Positions 36,501 through 44,644 of a DNA stretch of 64,000 nucleotides are shown here, piece after piece. The DNA is taken from NCBI RefSeq assembly GCF_918797505.1, contig NC_092796.1, positions 57,752,851 to 57,816,850 of the forward strand. Reading direction: 5' to 3'. The stretch is from Bemisia tabaci. Its lineage: Eukaryota > Arthropoda > Insecta > Hemiptera > Aleyrodidae. A program made the translations under genes and the position numbers. Position 1 is the first letter of the stretch; each line of letters begins with the position of its first letter. The notes beneath the pieces are model-generated. The model saw nothing but the letters and a program-made list of their open reading frames with translations. It was not told where the DNA came from and made no database searches.

Positions 36501-39464
36501 GCATTGAGCAGGATTAGTAGAAAAGGCCTTTTAAGAAGTAAGAATGCGAGTTTATTAAAGTGACATTCCTTGGTTTACCATTTATTTATTCCAAATTTTC
36601 TTCTATTATCATTCTTTGATTGTTTTCAGATAAAGATGAAATCACGGTCATCACAAAGCAACTTTCTGAATGTCAGATGAAAGACTCTTGTGACACTTGG
36701 AATGATGACTCAGCGATTACAAAACCTACCGAATTTTCCATGAAAGAATCTTGTGGCACATGGAATGAAGACTCCACCTCATTGCCCAGCTTTAACTCGC
36801 CTCTAATCAACAAAAGCATGGAGGGAAAAGAAGTGATAAATGTAACAGAGCCAACAATTAATACCACAGAAGAGCAAGAAAATAAACAGCCAATCGCTAC
36901 CATCACTCCTTTCATTGAAAACCGCGAGTACAATGAAGAGATTCTCTCAGATTCCCATGTTATCGAACTAGAGGCTGGAAAAATAACTATCATCTCATCT
37001 TTGGACATGGAGCATAGCATGTCGTCTATAGATCTTGAGTCTGTTAAGCCTCCATCGATAATGAGTAGCTCTTTCTCGATGACGTCCAGCATCACAGAAA
37101 ATGGAAGTCTAGGAAAGAGTAATAAAATGCGTAGCCTACTTTTCCGTCGAGCATTGGGAGACTCTGTTAGTTGCAACATTGAATCAACCAAACCGCCATC
37201 ATTCCTGGAGGAGGCAAATTTAGTAGATCTGGAAAATTCTATTGTTAGTGTTGCAAGTATTGTGTCCGAGGTTGTCGATTCGCCTCCACTTTCTCTAACA
37301 GAAGATCTTACTGTTACGGATACTTTTATGACTTGCAATGATATGACTGACTCATCAACCAGTGGTGGCATCACACCAAAACAAAAGAGGAGTGGAGAGA
37401 GAGACAGGTAATTTATACATTCCCTCCACAAAAATTAATTTCCCCATTTTGCTGTTCCTTTTGCATATTTTTTTTTTTCTTTTTCTTTTTTTTCTTTTCA
37501 TTCTCCAAAGAGGGAGCACTTCCAGTAGGCAATATGGCAATATAACTGAACAAGCCATTGGCCAAAGTCAGCGATACACTTTCAGATTAATTGAAAGACT
37601 TTCCATGAAGAACGGTCGTAGATTACTGCACTGAATTAAAAATCATGGCCTACTTAAAGTTTTGTATGAAATTCGTAAATATACCAATTAAGTTTCTTGC
37701 AGGAGAAAGTCTGAGGGTACTTGTAAGATTTGTTGTGTTAATGTTTTCAATCCAGAAAGTTGAGCAAGACTAGCCTATTCTTCAATCAGTATTCAGTGTT
37801 TTGGTCTAATTGGCACTTTTTAGGGCTATTCGTATCGATGGTGAAACGGCACAAATGTGTATCTCGGAAGCGGTGATTACTGATGCAGTAGTCTCTGCTA
37901 CTGTTTTATTTTGTAAAAAGACCCGATCATTATCGTGGTGTGAAATTTTCACAGAATATCCTTTAGATAGAGGAGAAAAATCACCAAAGTTTTCACGAAA
38001 TGACTTACAGTAGTTTTCTATGTAGAACTTAAAGTATGACAGGGAGGTTTGCAACGCTTTAAACTGATAGTACCCATTTCTGCAGTTTCACAATCTATAT
38101 GGAACTTTGCGAATGTAGCATTTATTCAGTGAAGATGATATATACTTACCTGAAACACATGTGACTGAGAACTACTTAAGTGCAAACTTAGAAAATGGTA
38201 ATTTTTATGAAATTATCATGATTCATCTCAAATTGGTATATATTTAGGTTTGTTTCCTCTTTGTCACCCTAAATTTATATTACCAATGTGCAACAGCTAA
38301 AATCACCATCTCAGTTAAAGCTTTTTCTATTCCTGTTTTCTGTTCCTGCTTTACTCTGGAAGAAGAATTTAAGCAAGCATTGTGACTTGAAATTTTTACA
38401 GACTGATCATAGAGTTCTAAAGAAGAAAGACAATTTCAAGCCTTAATATTGTTTTTCTGCTAAATTAAAATTAATGCGCAGAAATTTTAAAATGTCACAA
38501 TGGAAATGCCTGGTTTTGGGGCTCAGCAATCTTTATGCTATTTAAAAAGTACAGACTTCCTCTATTAAAGAGTATATTCTAGCCATGTTTTCATCTGTTT
38601 CTCTCTTAATGTTTTCAGGTACAACACTTACACAATCCAGCCAGACAAGAGCAGAGAAGGTTCCGTTGAGCCAGGTGTCAAAGAATCGCAAAATGAAGCG
38701 GCAAAGAAGATCACCCCAAAACAAAGACGGCAAACAGAGAAAGACAGGTTTTTGACACGCACTATCGGCGATGGGGACTTTATAGACAACAAAAATGAAA
38801 CCCTCATGTTATAGCAAACTTGGACAGTAAACTATCCCCAAAACAAAAGCGGTCCGCAAATAAAGACAGGTACTTAACGAGGACTCTCAGTCGAGACAAC
38901 AGTCTTGGGAGTGACACTTTAATACCCATTGACAATGATATCTTAGATCCTGATACAGTGACTAACATCTCAGATTATGAGTCTGAGGAGGAACAAGTTG
39001 TCAATGTGCCAAAACCGTCAATTGCAAAACCGGTTAAAACAGAAGCAATTAAGAGCGCAGAGACAAATAAGAGCACAGAGACCAAAAACAATAAAAAAAG
39101 TGGTATTCCCACTTTCAAGAACAAAACCACCCCCAAAATACAGACCACTGAGTCACCAAGTAAACCACCCTCAACTGGAAGTAGGGTTTCTCCGAAAACC
39201 CCACCTGTAGACGCTGGAAGTAGGACTCAGAAAATTCAGCCCTCAGAGCCAGCGAGTAAGATCGTAAAAAGTCAGGTAAAAAAGGAAATAACCACAACTA
39301 ATGCGGTCCGACCGACAAAACTGTTACAACCATTACAAAGACAGGGTACTTTTACAAAAGATAAACCAGTGACGCCTGTTTCTGGTATCCCTGTTTTGTC
39401 TCCGAAAACTGCTAGTGCCAAAAAAATACCAACGAAGATTGCTTCTCTAAGGTCTCCAACGTGA
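15262..39464 (+). CDS. Apc: adenomatous polyposis coli (APC) homologue, 20 exons
   Basis: APC is the scaffold of the beta-catenin destruction complex in Wnt signalling and also binds microtubule ends and the cortex. Exons: 15262-15558, 20089-20202, 20610-20705, 21106-21274, 22752-22964, 23617-23732, 24166-24354, 24785-24967, 25386-25534, 25880-26154, 26834-26982, 27301-27586, 28004-28118, 32761-33129, 33602-33964, 34568-34853, 35371-35728, 36630-37407, 38619-38747, 38828-39464. All junctions are GT-AG with matching phase, giving about 1756 aa from the first in-frame ATG. Visible in order: armadillo repeats (about residues 225-600), a 15-aa repeat (DQPTNYSLRYAE), six 20-aa-type repeats, three SGMP (SAMP-type) Axin-binding motifs and a basic tail with two SGIP motifs. 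No N-terminal oligomerisation coiled coil is seen. The true start is uncertain: the frame is open back to 15148 without another ATG, and an upstream exon is possible. Human APC is longer, about 2840 aa. Confidence 0.95.
17223..18158. mobile_element. TIR-bounded non-autonomous element with tatagcc repeats
   Basis: The ends ccctggtaaaaattggc and gccaatttttaccaggg are inverted, and the similarity continues inward for about 60 bp (caaaataccatag, agccggct). The interior is built from repeated words such as ttatagcc, gccggct and ggcgataaagtg on one strand. A separate palindrome is embedded at 17619-17707. It lies in an APC intron. There is no coding capacity and the superfamily is not assigned. Confidence 0.75.
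17619..17707. repeat. near-perfect palindrome nested in the larger element
   Basis: The arms gcgcattagcccctacaaac... and ...gtttgtaggcgctagtgcgc pair almost completely around attgcgcaatgcg near the centre. Each arm holds taacagggatactt. The atacttcacgcattgcgc core is shared with the tandem units in the hAT-like element at 14121-14273. Confidence 0.8.
18906..19153. mobile_element. 245-bp MITE family, copy 3
   Basis: The left end is ccgtgccaaggaaaaacacc then gtata and gttgccaaatttccc. The right end has gacggcgttc and acttagcacgg. It is the most decayed of the three copies and lies in an APC intron. Confidence 0.7.
20089..20202 (+). CDS. Apc: APC exon 2 of the model
   Basis: 38 codons from acceptor ttgcag to donor gtaatt, phase 0 to 0. 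It codes EVMSESNEILAKILSWMNKD and an acidic/polar continuation. The sequence is upstream of the armadillo region and its function is unknown. Confidence 0.8.
20610..20705 (+). CDS. Apc: APC exon 3 of the model
   Basis: 32 codons between attctcag and gtaagt, phase 0 to 0, coding a Pro/Asn-rich segment (NFPPNRPSLNFNMWRSVG). Confidence 0.8.
21106..21274 (+). CDS. Apc: APC exon 4: start of conserved region
   Basis: This exon codes LGTKVEMVYNLLSMLSTHD and SPDSCMAMRKSG, closely matching the block that precedes the armadillo repeats in vertebrate APC. The acceptor is cccaacag and the donor follows TCA G in phase 1. Confidence 0.95.
22275..22690. repeat. dispersed repeat in an APC intron, about 400 bp
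   Basis: Directly similar to 43796-44131: shared words in the same order include ttttattgctt/gcatc, aagctgagttcgcagtattt / gagctgcataagcagtattc, cataattttt, ttccatttaaac, agaaaccaaggatat and acctgcaaa. It ends about 60 bp before the next exon. The open frame inside is not a gene. Confidence 0.7.
22752..22964 (+). CDS. Apc: APC exon 5: first armadillo repeat
   Basis: Codes GCLPLLVQLLHGGDESPTV, then AAQALRNIVHSN and a basic helix ending RVLRLLEQVRDYYEKL. This is the first Arm repeat and linker of APC. Phase 1 to 1. Confidence 0.95.
23617..23732 (+). CDS. Apc: APC exon 6: armadillo repeat
   Basis: Codes VVAALMKFSFDEEHRHAMCQ and LGALQTISKLIL, with FDEEHRHAM being near-invariant in APC proteins. 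Acceptor ttccatag, donor gtaagt, phase 1 to 0. Confidence 0.95.
24166..24354 (+). CDS. Apc: APC exon 7: armadillo repeat
   Basis: Codes SITLRRFAGMTMTNLTFGDS and SSFMAALVSQLESPSEDLRQ, matching the second and third APC Arm repeats. Phase 0 to 0. Confidence 0.95.
24785..24967 (+). CDS. Apc: APC exon 8: armadillo repeat
   Basis: Codes VTASVLRNLSWRADERSK and KESTLKSILSALWNFSTH, the most conserved APC Arm block. Phase 0 to 0. Confidence 0.97.
25386..25534 (+). CDS. Apc: APC exon 9: armadillo repeat
   Basis: Codes ADICAVEGCLQYLVKMLTYQ and NENAGGILRNVSCQIAVRED. Phase 0 to 2, with an Arg codon split across the next intron. Confidence 0.96.
25880..26154 (+). CDS. Apc: APC exon 10: last armadillo repeats
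   Basis: Codes QILRENNCLATLLQLLRSPS, SNACCTLWNFSAQSEKDQ and SKHKMISLGSSATLKNLLAA. It completes the Arm domain, the surface that binds partners such as Asef, KAP3 and Sra-1-type proteins in other animals. Phase 2 to 1. Confidence 0.96.
26834..26982 (+). CDS. Apc: APC exon 11
   Basis: Codes GMPGLSIRKRKAFEQELD and DTCDNIEVDEERW, equivalent to the vertebrate LHVRKQKALEAELD block just after the Arm repeats. Phase 1 to 0. Confidence 0.92.
27301..27586 (+). CDS. Apc: APC exon 12: 15-aa repeat and first 20-aa repeat
   Basis: 27319-27360 codes DQPTNYSLRYAEDD, a textbook 15-aa beta-catenin-binding repeat. 27391-27459 codes PRTYCTEGTPCNISSATS and VTDLR, a 20-aa-type repeat with the T/S-P casein-kinase/GSK3 context. 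Phase 0 to 1. Confidence 0.93.
28004..28118 (+). CDS. Apc: APC exon 13: 20-aa-type repeat
   Basis: 28018-28068 codes METPLMFSRASSLDSVS, then DDRSSVVSEF. Vertebrate APC has the same ETPLMFSR...SLDS followed by a spacer and SGIISPSDLPDSP, which here continues in the next exon 4.6 kb away. Phase 1 to 2. Confidence 0.93.
28641..30929 (+). CDS. intronless secreted-protein gene nested in APC intron
   Basis: A single 762-codon frame starts at the first ATG after an in-frame stop at 28599. The N-terminus (basic, then hydrophobic to about residue 33) looks like a signal peptide, so secretion or lumenal location is predicted. Residues about 40-445 are beta-rich with short reiterated hydrophobic strands, suggestive of a propeller. 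Residues about 454-480 and 515-557 are helical/coiled-coil-like (KLHKLIIRMTSLQAKIDTQL). After about 620 come short V/L/F strand repeats (NLIVNKILNVSAEQLLFDDV, FKELRVLSNVTVKKSQF). Many N-x-S/T sites are present. I do not recognise the family firmly; insect eggshell proteins of the Nasrat/Polehole/Closca type have a broadly similar plan, but that is a guess. A strong acceptor-like tract (ttaccttttttcag, ending 28669) lies inside the signal-peptide codons, so an upstream exon with another start is possible. Confidence 0.75.
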   Translation: MSSVFLPFFRFVLRLVYYATLFSTCLFEPISAVYYPVPMTHNPLLNIQIKLDQLASQLLHEKPVSKPSKTLENTSREIHEIISAKWQNVFIQSNITKWLCLNSKKSAFLIGLQAKSFVFLSVRDPSKLSTVNSSLTKVSVLGEPIVGDTFRLWNIDLKLMTFNLLLVVNTDSDYSLRWYQFINDQAVLHSVFALPEPVHHVIVVPVSLRLISLQSTQTEDKAMTLRFFLFPSNISLNALTITLIQTLVVPGLCRDPLFLQIHQNSFIIVTSITKGMIHVYSHSGTNNEIYFQVCTKIHVVGLKHVAVFQANSFGYLAVVGDVSQVIKFTPCSHVEKFVMHNWVFKSFLPIPVPSWRTNDILLGKTAKSFKVAEFISSNLTYRNINLLSSSKNSMIQLLHVIDFPSCAVLHLYGKDLWIFCPTQMKGTMILHLLFGKSRRENSVGSKLHKLIIRMTSLQAKIDTQLLDVSELMKQSEKILNTRGDIVTSAWSFDSISSHSVSLKDNFSFIDIQVNDLKFRETQRLRIKLDEVLWKSTKFQLFELTNHIQAFKDKLTVNNDWAFQQASIVPRKFRGELKVTGFASFYRLIVTESINGIASHEFFENIVRLDKPRKIIGPKIFTSLYVENLIVNKILNVSAEQLLFDDVFLDLTGVSFEFKELRVLSNVTVKKSQFIDQLQFENVFQVNIPFPGKVHFDRLASEFVFAKELNASLDTTVFKCLFHENSNLSLSTQGVDNFLLGPSNNSKGLIQTNESSLTLPSAP
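30930..31375 (+). other. 3' UTR and poly(A) signal of the nested gene
   Basis: The canonical AATAAA at 31351-31356, about 420 bp after the stop, is followed by T-rich sequence. It supports independent transcript termination inside the APC intron. Confidence 0.55.
32761..33129 (+). CDS. Apc: APC exon 14: 20-aa repeat + SAMP motif (duplicate A)
   Basis: Begins SRITSGMISPSELPDSP, as in vertebrate APC. It then has IPPSPQSLK, the repeat VFEDTVASFKDENTPIQFST followed by ATSLSSLTFDDD, and the Axin-binding-type motif LLKACIRSGMP at 33080-33112, with SGMP where vertebrates have SAMP. It enters and leaves in phase 2. It is a tandem duplicate of the next exon. Confidence 0.96.
33602..33964 (+). CDS. 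Apc: APC exon 15: 20-aa repeat + SAMP motif (duplicate B)
   Basis: Parallel to exon 14 along most of its length: IPPSPQSLK, VFEDTIATFKDENTPVQFSS then ATSLSSLTFEDE, LTPVSEEEDEEALQ, and ACIKSGMPSRS at 33918-33947. It is 363 nt, phase 2 to 2, so skipping it keeps the frame. Both copies end with the same AAT CA|gtaagt junction. Confidence 0.95.
34568..34853 (+). CDS. Apc: APC exon 16: 20-aa repeat + third SAMP motif
   Basis: Codes VRTFCTEDTPANISHAASHS then DLSML (20-aa type) and ILAECIQSGMPQ (34818-34853), a third Axin-binding-type motif. Phase 2 to 0. Confidence 0.94.
35371..35728 (+). CDS. Apc: APC exon 17: sixth 20-aa-type repeat
   Basis: Codes a basic Ser/Pro-rich part and then ECFATEGSPCNFSAWSSLSD followed by LTVN. 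No SAMP motif follows. Phase 0 to 1. Confidence 0.93.
35826..36098. repeat. dispersed intronic repeat, gaaattttca family
   Basis: Shares gtgaaattgcaaaaatgggc, gaaattttcatagaatattc, aagttttcaaaaaatta and gtttcaccatcaatatg-like words in the same order with 37835-38100, 56377-56645 and 59384-59612. It is probably an old non-autonomous element, and copies face both ways. Confidence 0.6.
36630..37407 (+). CDS. Apc: APC exon 18: large acidic/Ser-Thr exon
   Basis: 259 codons with internal repetition: MKDSCDTWNDDS and MKESCGTWNEDS (36677-36775), and IDLESVKPPS and NIESTKPPS. It ends SGGITPKQKRSGERDR with the last Arg codon split (phase 1 to 2). The antisense strand is also open for 252 codons by chance. 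The reading here is fixed by phase and continuity with the neighbouring exons. Confidence 0.92.
37835..38100. repeat. dispersed intronic repeat, gaaattttca family
   Basis: Contains gaaattttcacagaatatcc, aagttttcacgaaatgac and ctgcagtttcacaatc, aligned in order with the copy at 35826-36098. It lies in the next APC intron. Confidence 0.6.
38619..38747 (+). CDS. Apc: APC exon 19: PKQ-R motif exon
   Basis: 43 codons, phase 2 to 2, ending KKITPKQRRQTEKDR with the Arg codon split at AG|gttttt. If the following 80-bp intron is retained, the frame runs on FLTRTIGDGDF... to a stop at 38812-38814. That gives an alternative C-terminus. Confidence 0.85.
38828..39464 (+). CDS. Apc: APC exon 20: basic C-terminal tail
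   Basis: Begins SKLSPKQKRSANKDRYLTRT after an 80-bp intron (acceptor ggacag). It then turns acidic and ends in a Lys/Ser/Pro/Thr-rich basic tail like that of vertebrate APC, which binds microtubules. SGIP occurs at 39099-39110 in KKSGIPTFKNK and at 39381-39392 in VSGIPVLSPK; S-x-I-P in a basic context is the EB1-binding motif. The stop codon is at 39462. Confidence 0.92.
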
Positions 39465-41040
39465 AATTGAGTGTGTCCATTTTAACCAAGTACAGTTGAG
39501 CAAGTTGATCTTACTTTACCCTTAAGTTTCATTTCAGTTTGTTTAATTGTACACATTTTTGAAGCCCTGAGGAATAGAGTTTGGCTTGCTCAAAGAACGG
39601 GTCGTAGATTTTTCAAGGACACCAGTCATTTTTTTTGTCACCAATGATCTTTAATGCAGCCTGTATGAGCACAAGTAATCAGATTTAGTCGGTTGCTCTT
39701 GTTTTTTGCTTAACTTGAATATTTTCCTCCCTCTAAAGTGTCAACTTTCTCAACTCACTTCCTCATCTTCTTCATGGCAATCCTCTATGAAAGTCCTGCA
39801 AAGCCATCTTTCTATATCCTTTTTGAATATATGTTTCATGTAGAAAAAAAAGGTACCAATGTACTCGTATCCTTAGTTAGCTGAGTGCTGAGGAATGAAA
39901 TGCAATATATATTTAATTAACGAAGTTTAATTAATCAAGATTTGCATTTTTATTTAAGTAAGTTAGGTATTCTTAAAAATATCTATTGTGTAGTTTTCAT
40001 ATCATTGAGATTACCCATGTAAACTGTTTCTTCTATTATCTGTCGATTTCATGTAACAGAACAATATTTTGTGCTTCTGAGAATGTGCTATCAGTGGGGA
40101 CTTTTATGATGATTGTAGTAATTTTTCCCCCTTTTGGCATGTACCTAAAGATTCTTATGAATAGATGAAAAAAATATTGTTCTCTTCAATTTGATTATCT
40201 CTCGGGTACGTACAACAACCAGAGAGGCAAAAAAATTTCCGACTGAATTCACTTTCTTCCTCCTCATTCATTATCATGCCCTCTTTTATCACTTATATTT
40301 TAGCGCTAAGTTAACCCTTTTAAAAAGGTGTTGTGCCTGCATTGTGATGAAATGTGCAAAAAGACTTCGTAGTTTAGGTTAAATTTAGAACATTCTTTGT
40401 ATGGCTGGAATCAGGTTTTTAGTTTGTAGGTTTTGTTTTGTTTTCCTGCTTTTACGGTTACTTGAAGTCAGTGAAAAATATTGTATATTTTTCACTCAAG
40501 GGTCTGGTATGTCAACAGGTACTTGATATTTTTAACTTAATGTTTGTGAATGAACTGTAATTGTTCAAAACACGTGAAAACCTCATGTACTCGTCGGTAG
40601 TAAGATGAGCATTTTAGTCAGATTTTTAATACTTGTGTCTTTTATGTAGATTATGTTGATACATTTCCTTATGTAACTTTATTCCTTTTTTAGCATTATT
40701 TTAAAAAGTGTACAGATATTTTTCTATGAAAGTGTATTGTTTGAAACCAGCCAAGTTTAATGGCTTTTTCCCCCCTGTTCTTACTCTTCCTTCCTAACCA
40801 ATTGTAGATAGAGTGTATTTAATTTGATACCTTTCATATTCTGATCTTGTCACCGATGTTTGAAGGAACTGTACTCGAAGATCTTATATCATGTGTTTTT
40901 CGTCAGCACGTATTTAAAATATTTAGCAAGTATTTTCTCTGCAATATGATATCTTTTTTTATTCATCCAGAATTAGCCCTACATCAGGAACTACATTTTT
41001 AACACTTGAATAAACAACACCCGGATTCAAACTCTTTAGT
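39465..41040 (+). other. APC 3' UTR and poly(A) signal
   Basis: AT-rich sequence without a supported gene ends at AATAAA (41009-41014) followed by a T-rich stretch. That fits a 3' UTR of about 1.55 kb. The short frames inside are not protein-like. Confidence 0.5.
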
Positions 41041-44000
41041 GTTCCTTTTCTTCTGTTTAAATGTTAATGCATGTAAAAGAATCAATGTAAGGATGTATTT
41101 TTCTCCCCTTTAAACATTTCTTGTGTACTTACTTTAAACTATCTACTTCGGAAATCATTTTGTTTGCAAGTAAATTGTGGAATGGACCTCCAGGTTCAAA
41201 ATATTTGCACAAGCACAAATCTATCATGATAGAGGTGACCTAAAATGTTTGCAGATTTTTTTCTCTGTGTATTTGAATGTTGAATTGGTGGATTGAATAA
41301 TCTTACTGGTATGCAAAATGTTCAATTAAAATTATGAAAGATGCAATACTTGGCGTTATCATAACGTCAAATCACTATCATTGTTAAAACTTGACGACAA
41401 GAAAACTGGCGGATGGAGGGTAAAGTTGCATAAACGACAACTGCCTTCCTTGGTCTGTTTTTATGAAAGTTTTACTGCAGGCCGCGTTTATCATATACGG
41501 TACCCTCTATCAAGTGACTTTTGGATTTTACCAGGTTGGTCTACTATTTGCAACAAAACAGTTCTTCCCTCCTTTTGCTGATAAGCAACTTCCATAAATA
41601 TTACAAGTGTAAGTAATTAAGTTATTTTCTTGCAAACTTATTTATTTTACTTAAATTGTTCATTTTGTTATTTATTGTAAGATTTAAGAGTTGTTTTATT
41701 AAATATCATTTTTTAATGACAACAATTTCATAATTTCTTCGTCCTTCCCACGTTGAAAATGTTTTTGGTGGAAAGAAATAAATTGCAGTTTAGCGAAGGG
41801 CATTATATTTATAAAAAATTATCACATGAAAGGACTTTTCAAGTCTTCCTGGATTGATAACATTCATTCTGACGACTTACAAACTAAAATCATAAACAAA
41901 CAAATGAGCATTCTCGAAACATAAAAATTAAAACGAAAGAGCCTAAGCTTAAAAGAACAAAGCTTATTTTTAGTATACAACACTTTGAGAAGTAAAAACT
42001 TTGAACGATTCTCCAAGATTGTGCTGATGTTCGATGAAAGTTATTAAAATTTGATACAACGAAAAAAGGTTTTCTATGTGCACAGGAACATTTGAATTTT
42101 AAAATACAATGTTGGAGCCATTCATCTTTCTGACTTGAGTTAATTAAAAATAATAATAATAAAAAAAGAAAATAACAAAAGTACTCTCCACTTTTTGCTT
42201 TAAAAAAGTGATATAATAAATTCAGGAATATGATTCCTGCCATACAAAAAGAAATCTCTTTCTCAACCCTTGCTTGCATGCTTACCAGAGGCATTGAGGC
42301 AAAAAGCTTTCAATAAATTACATATGAGAACACAGATCTGAGGAGCAAAAGTAGCAGATAAAATGCTCTCCTCTTCGTCCTCCCCTCCCCTCCTCACAAA
42401 AAATTGTGCTTCTAAAAGTTTTTCCATAACAAGACGGAACAAGCTTAAAAGTAATGGTAACAGAGAAAAAAAAGAAAAATCGAGCTGTGTCATGTTTGCG
42501 TTAACAAAAATACAAAAGCAAAATGGGCCAGGAGGGAATAACAGGAGGTGTGCTTTTAGGGAGAATTTTACTCTCAGAGGATGATTCATGTATGAAATCT
42601 TAGAATTAAATGAAAATGGAAAGAAAGTGTAAGTTTGCTGTAGGGCAGTTTTATAATCAGATTCCGTCATCAGATCTATCAGGACAAATATACACTTAAA
42701 AATTCAAGAATCATGAGGTTCCCTGTCATACAGTGAAGCAGTGAAAGGAACTCTGAATATTGGCTTTGTTTCCCACATGAATTAAACAATGGACATAGAG
42801 GATTTTATCCAGTTTCAGCTTGGCATGACTGTGCTCAAGTAGAATCATCAATTAAGAATAAAATGCAGTTACAGAACAAAGCACATACATTGTTGCATTT
42901 TCTATGATAGTATCGCAAAATTTTCATATTTTCGTTCATCTTTTGTACACTAATTTGTGCCTCTTAAATTAGCCACGGTTTCCAATATTTAGTGCATATA
43001 CCCGCCACCAATGGCCAGATAATTGTATTTTTACTGAATTTAAAATGAGTCAAATCATCAAATTAACCATGAATGTCTATAATTTTCTGTTAATTATATA
43101 AAAGAATTGATCAACACTGGCAAAAAATTTCATGTAATAATATAAGTGATTGACAAATAGAGCTCAAGTCTTGAGTTGCAGTCTTAAGTACACGCTTGTT
43201 CTGAGTGAGTCATGCTCTTGAACAAGGCATCTTTGATTTTTCCACCCGAGTTCATCCTTTTACATCTATCCTATTGTTTCTTTTCACCCTCTTTTTTAGT
43301 TATTTCCTCAATTCATATTTCTCGACACCTTATTCTCCGACCTACTCCGATTCCTAAATCCCTTTTGTGGATACAAATGGTTGTTGCAGGCGCCTTGTGT
43401 TGATCCTGAGGTTTCGAGGACCCATTAGAATCCTTTAAAATGAATAAATGTGTCTGTGGATTCTTTTAATAATTGAGAATAAAGCCATAAAACCAACAGT
43501 AATAGTAACCGATAAAAAGTTAGTAAATGTAAGGGAGGCATGCCTGTACGTTCTTGAAAAAATGTGTGCGATTCGAAACAATCATTTATAGAGAAGGTCA
43601 TGAACATAGAGCGACGACAAAAGGTGAGTGCAAGTTAGCTTTCGAAGTCATGTGAAGTCACCGGGTACAGCTTTAATCGTAAATACCTTGGAAACTAATG
43701 TATGATTCACAAAAAGCTTAAAATTTATTCTACAACTAGGAACCAGAGTTGGGCTGAATATCTGGCTCCAGCCTGATATGATTTCTGCGGGTATCCATGC
43801 AATGGAGAATTTGCGCAAAGATGTTTTATTGCTGCATCAGAGAGAGCTCAATGAGCTGCATAAGCAGTATTCGTCATAATTTTTTACTGATATGGAAGAT
43901 TTTAGAAAAATAGATCTTAAAAGAGAAAATATGCTGCCTTGTAATGTCATCACACTGTGTTTTCCATTTAAACAAATGTATTTTAACAAATTAGGTCATC

Positions 44001-44430
44001 TGGTCATATCTGCTATAATAATAATTAATTTTAGAAACCAAGGATATTCTACTGCTCAGTTCACTCAGTGGTTTGATCTTAAACATGAAATTCCCAAAAT
44101 TTCCAACACCTGCAAAGTCTCCATTGCCAGATAATCGCGTTTTCAGCCCGAAAATTTCTTTTCGAGAAACATTGATAAAAGAGACTGGATGCAACATCTT
44201 AGTTGATTATTATGTGTACCGAATGGAGTCGGCTGGTACGAATTCTTGACTTACAAGCACTTCCTCTTTTTCCTCCACTATAGCTCGTGGAGGCATTTTC
44301 TCCACATCTTTTTTACCGTTGGCAAGCAGCACTGACTTTAAATTAAACTGATTATCACTTAGTCGCCCACAATGCTATTAACAACCTTAGAAAAGAAGAG
44401 GAACTCTAAGTTTTTTCAGAGAAAATTAAA
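41041..44430. other. convergent intergenic region / NEURL4 3' UTR
   Basis: APC and NEURL4 meet tail to tail here. TTTATT (AATAAA on the - strand) at 41641-41646 and 41671-41676 could end a long NEURL4 transcript. Two - strand frames of about 135 codons at 41890-42670 are Phe/Leu-rich, lack splice or family support, and are read as 3' UTR. A dispersed repeat fills 43796-44131. Confidence 0.4.
43796..44131. repeat. dispersed repeat shared with an APC intron
   Basis: Same order of conserved words as 22275-22690, in the same orientation: caatggagaatttgcgcaaa, tttccatttaaacaaatgta, agaaaccaaggatattct, acctgcaaagtctcc. Confidence 0.7.
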
Positions 44431-44644
44431 TTAAATAGGATCCAACTTCAGCAATAATGCTGTGAGCAATGTAGCACCTTGTTCTTTGGTCTGCCATTGG
44501 ACACTGTCAGTATCCGAAAGCGAGTCTATTGATTTGCTTAGCCCTGTGTCAGGCAAAGGATTGGTCTTGTATGAGCCTGGTTTTACAAGGACTTGGAATG
44601 CAGCGTGGGCTAGGTACAGTTTTTTCGTCTTTGGGTCACAGAAT
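44431..44644 (-). CDS. NEURL4: NEURL4 last exon
   Basis: Codes [20 protein letters not shown] then [12 protein letters not shown] and a Ser/Thr-rich end LLLKLDPI before the stop (44433-44431). Only 21 bp further on the - strand it becomes AT-rich 3' UTR. Confidence 0.92.

Noticed and set aside
36673..37431. 252-codon open frame on the - strand
   Set aside because: It is antisense to APC exon 18, whose frame, phase and motif repeats are supported; the mirror openness follows from Ser/Glu-rich codons.
41890..42670. Two overlapping - strand frames of about 135 codons
   Set aside because: Phe/Leu/Ser-rich composition, no splice link to NEURL4 after its stop, no recognisable family. Best read as 3' UTR or intergenic.
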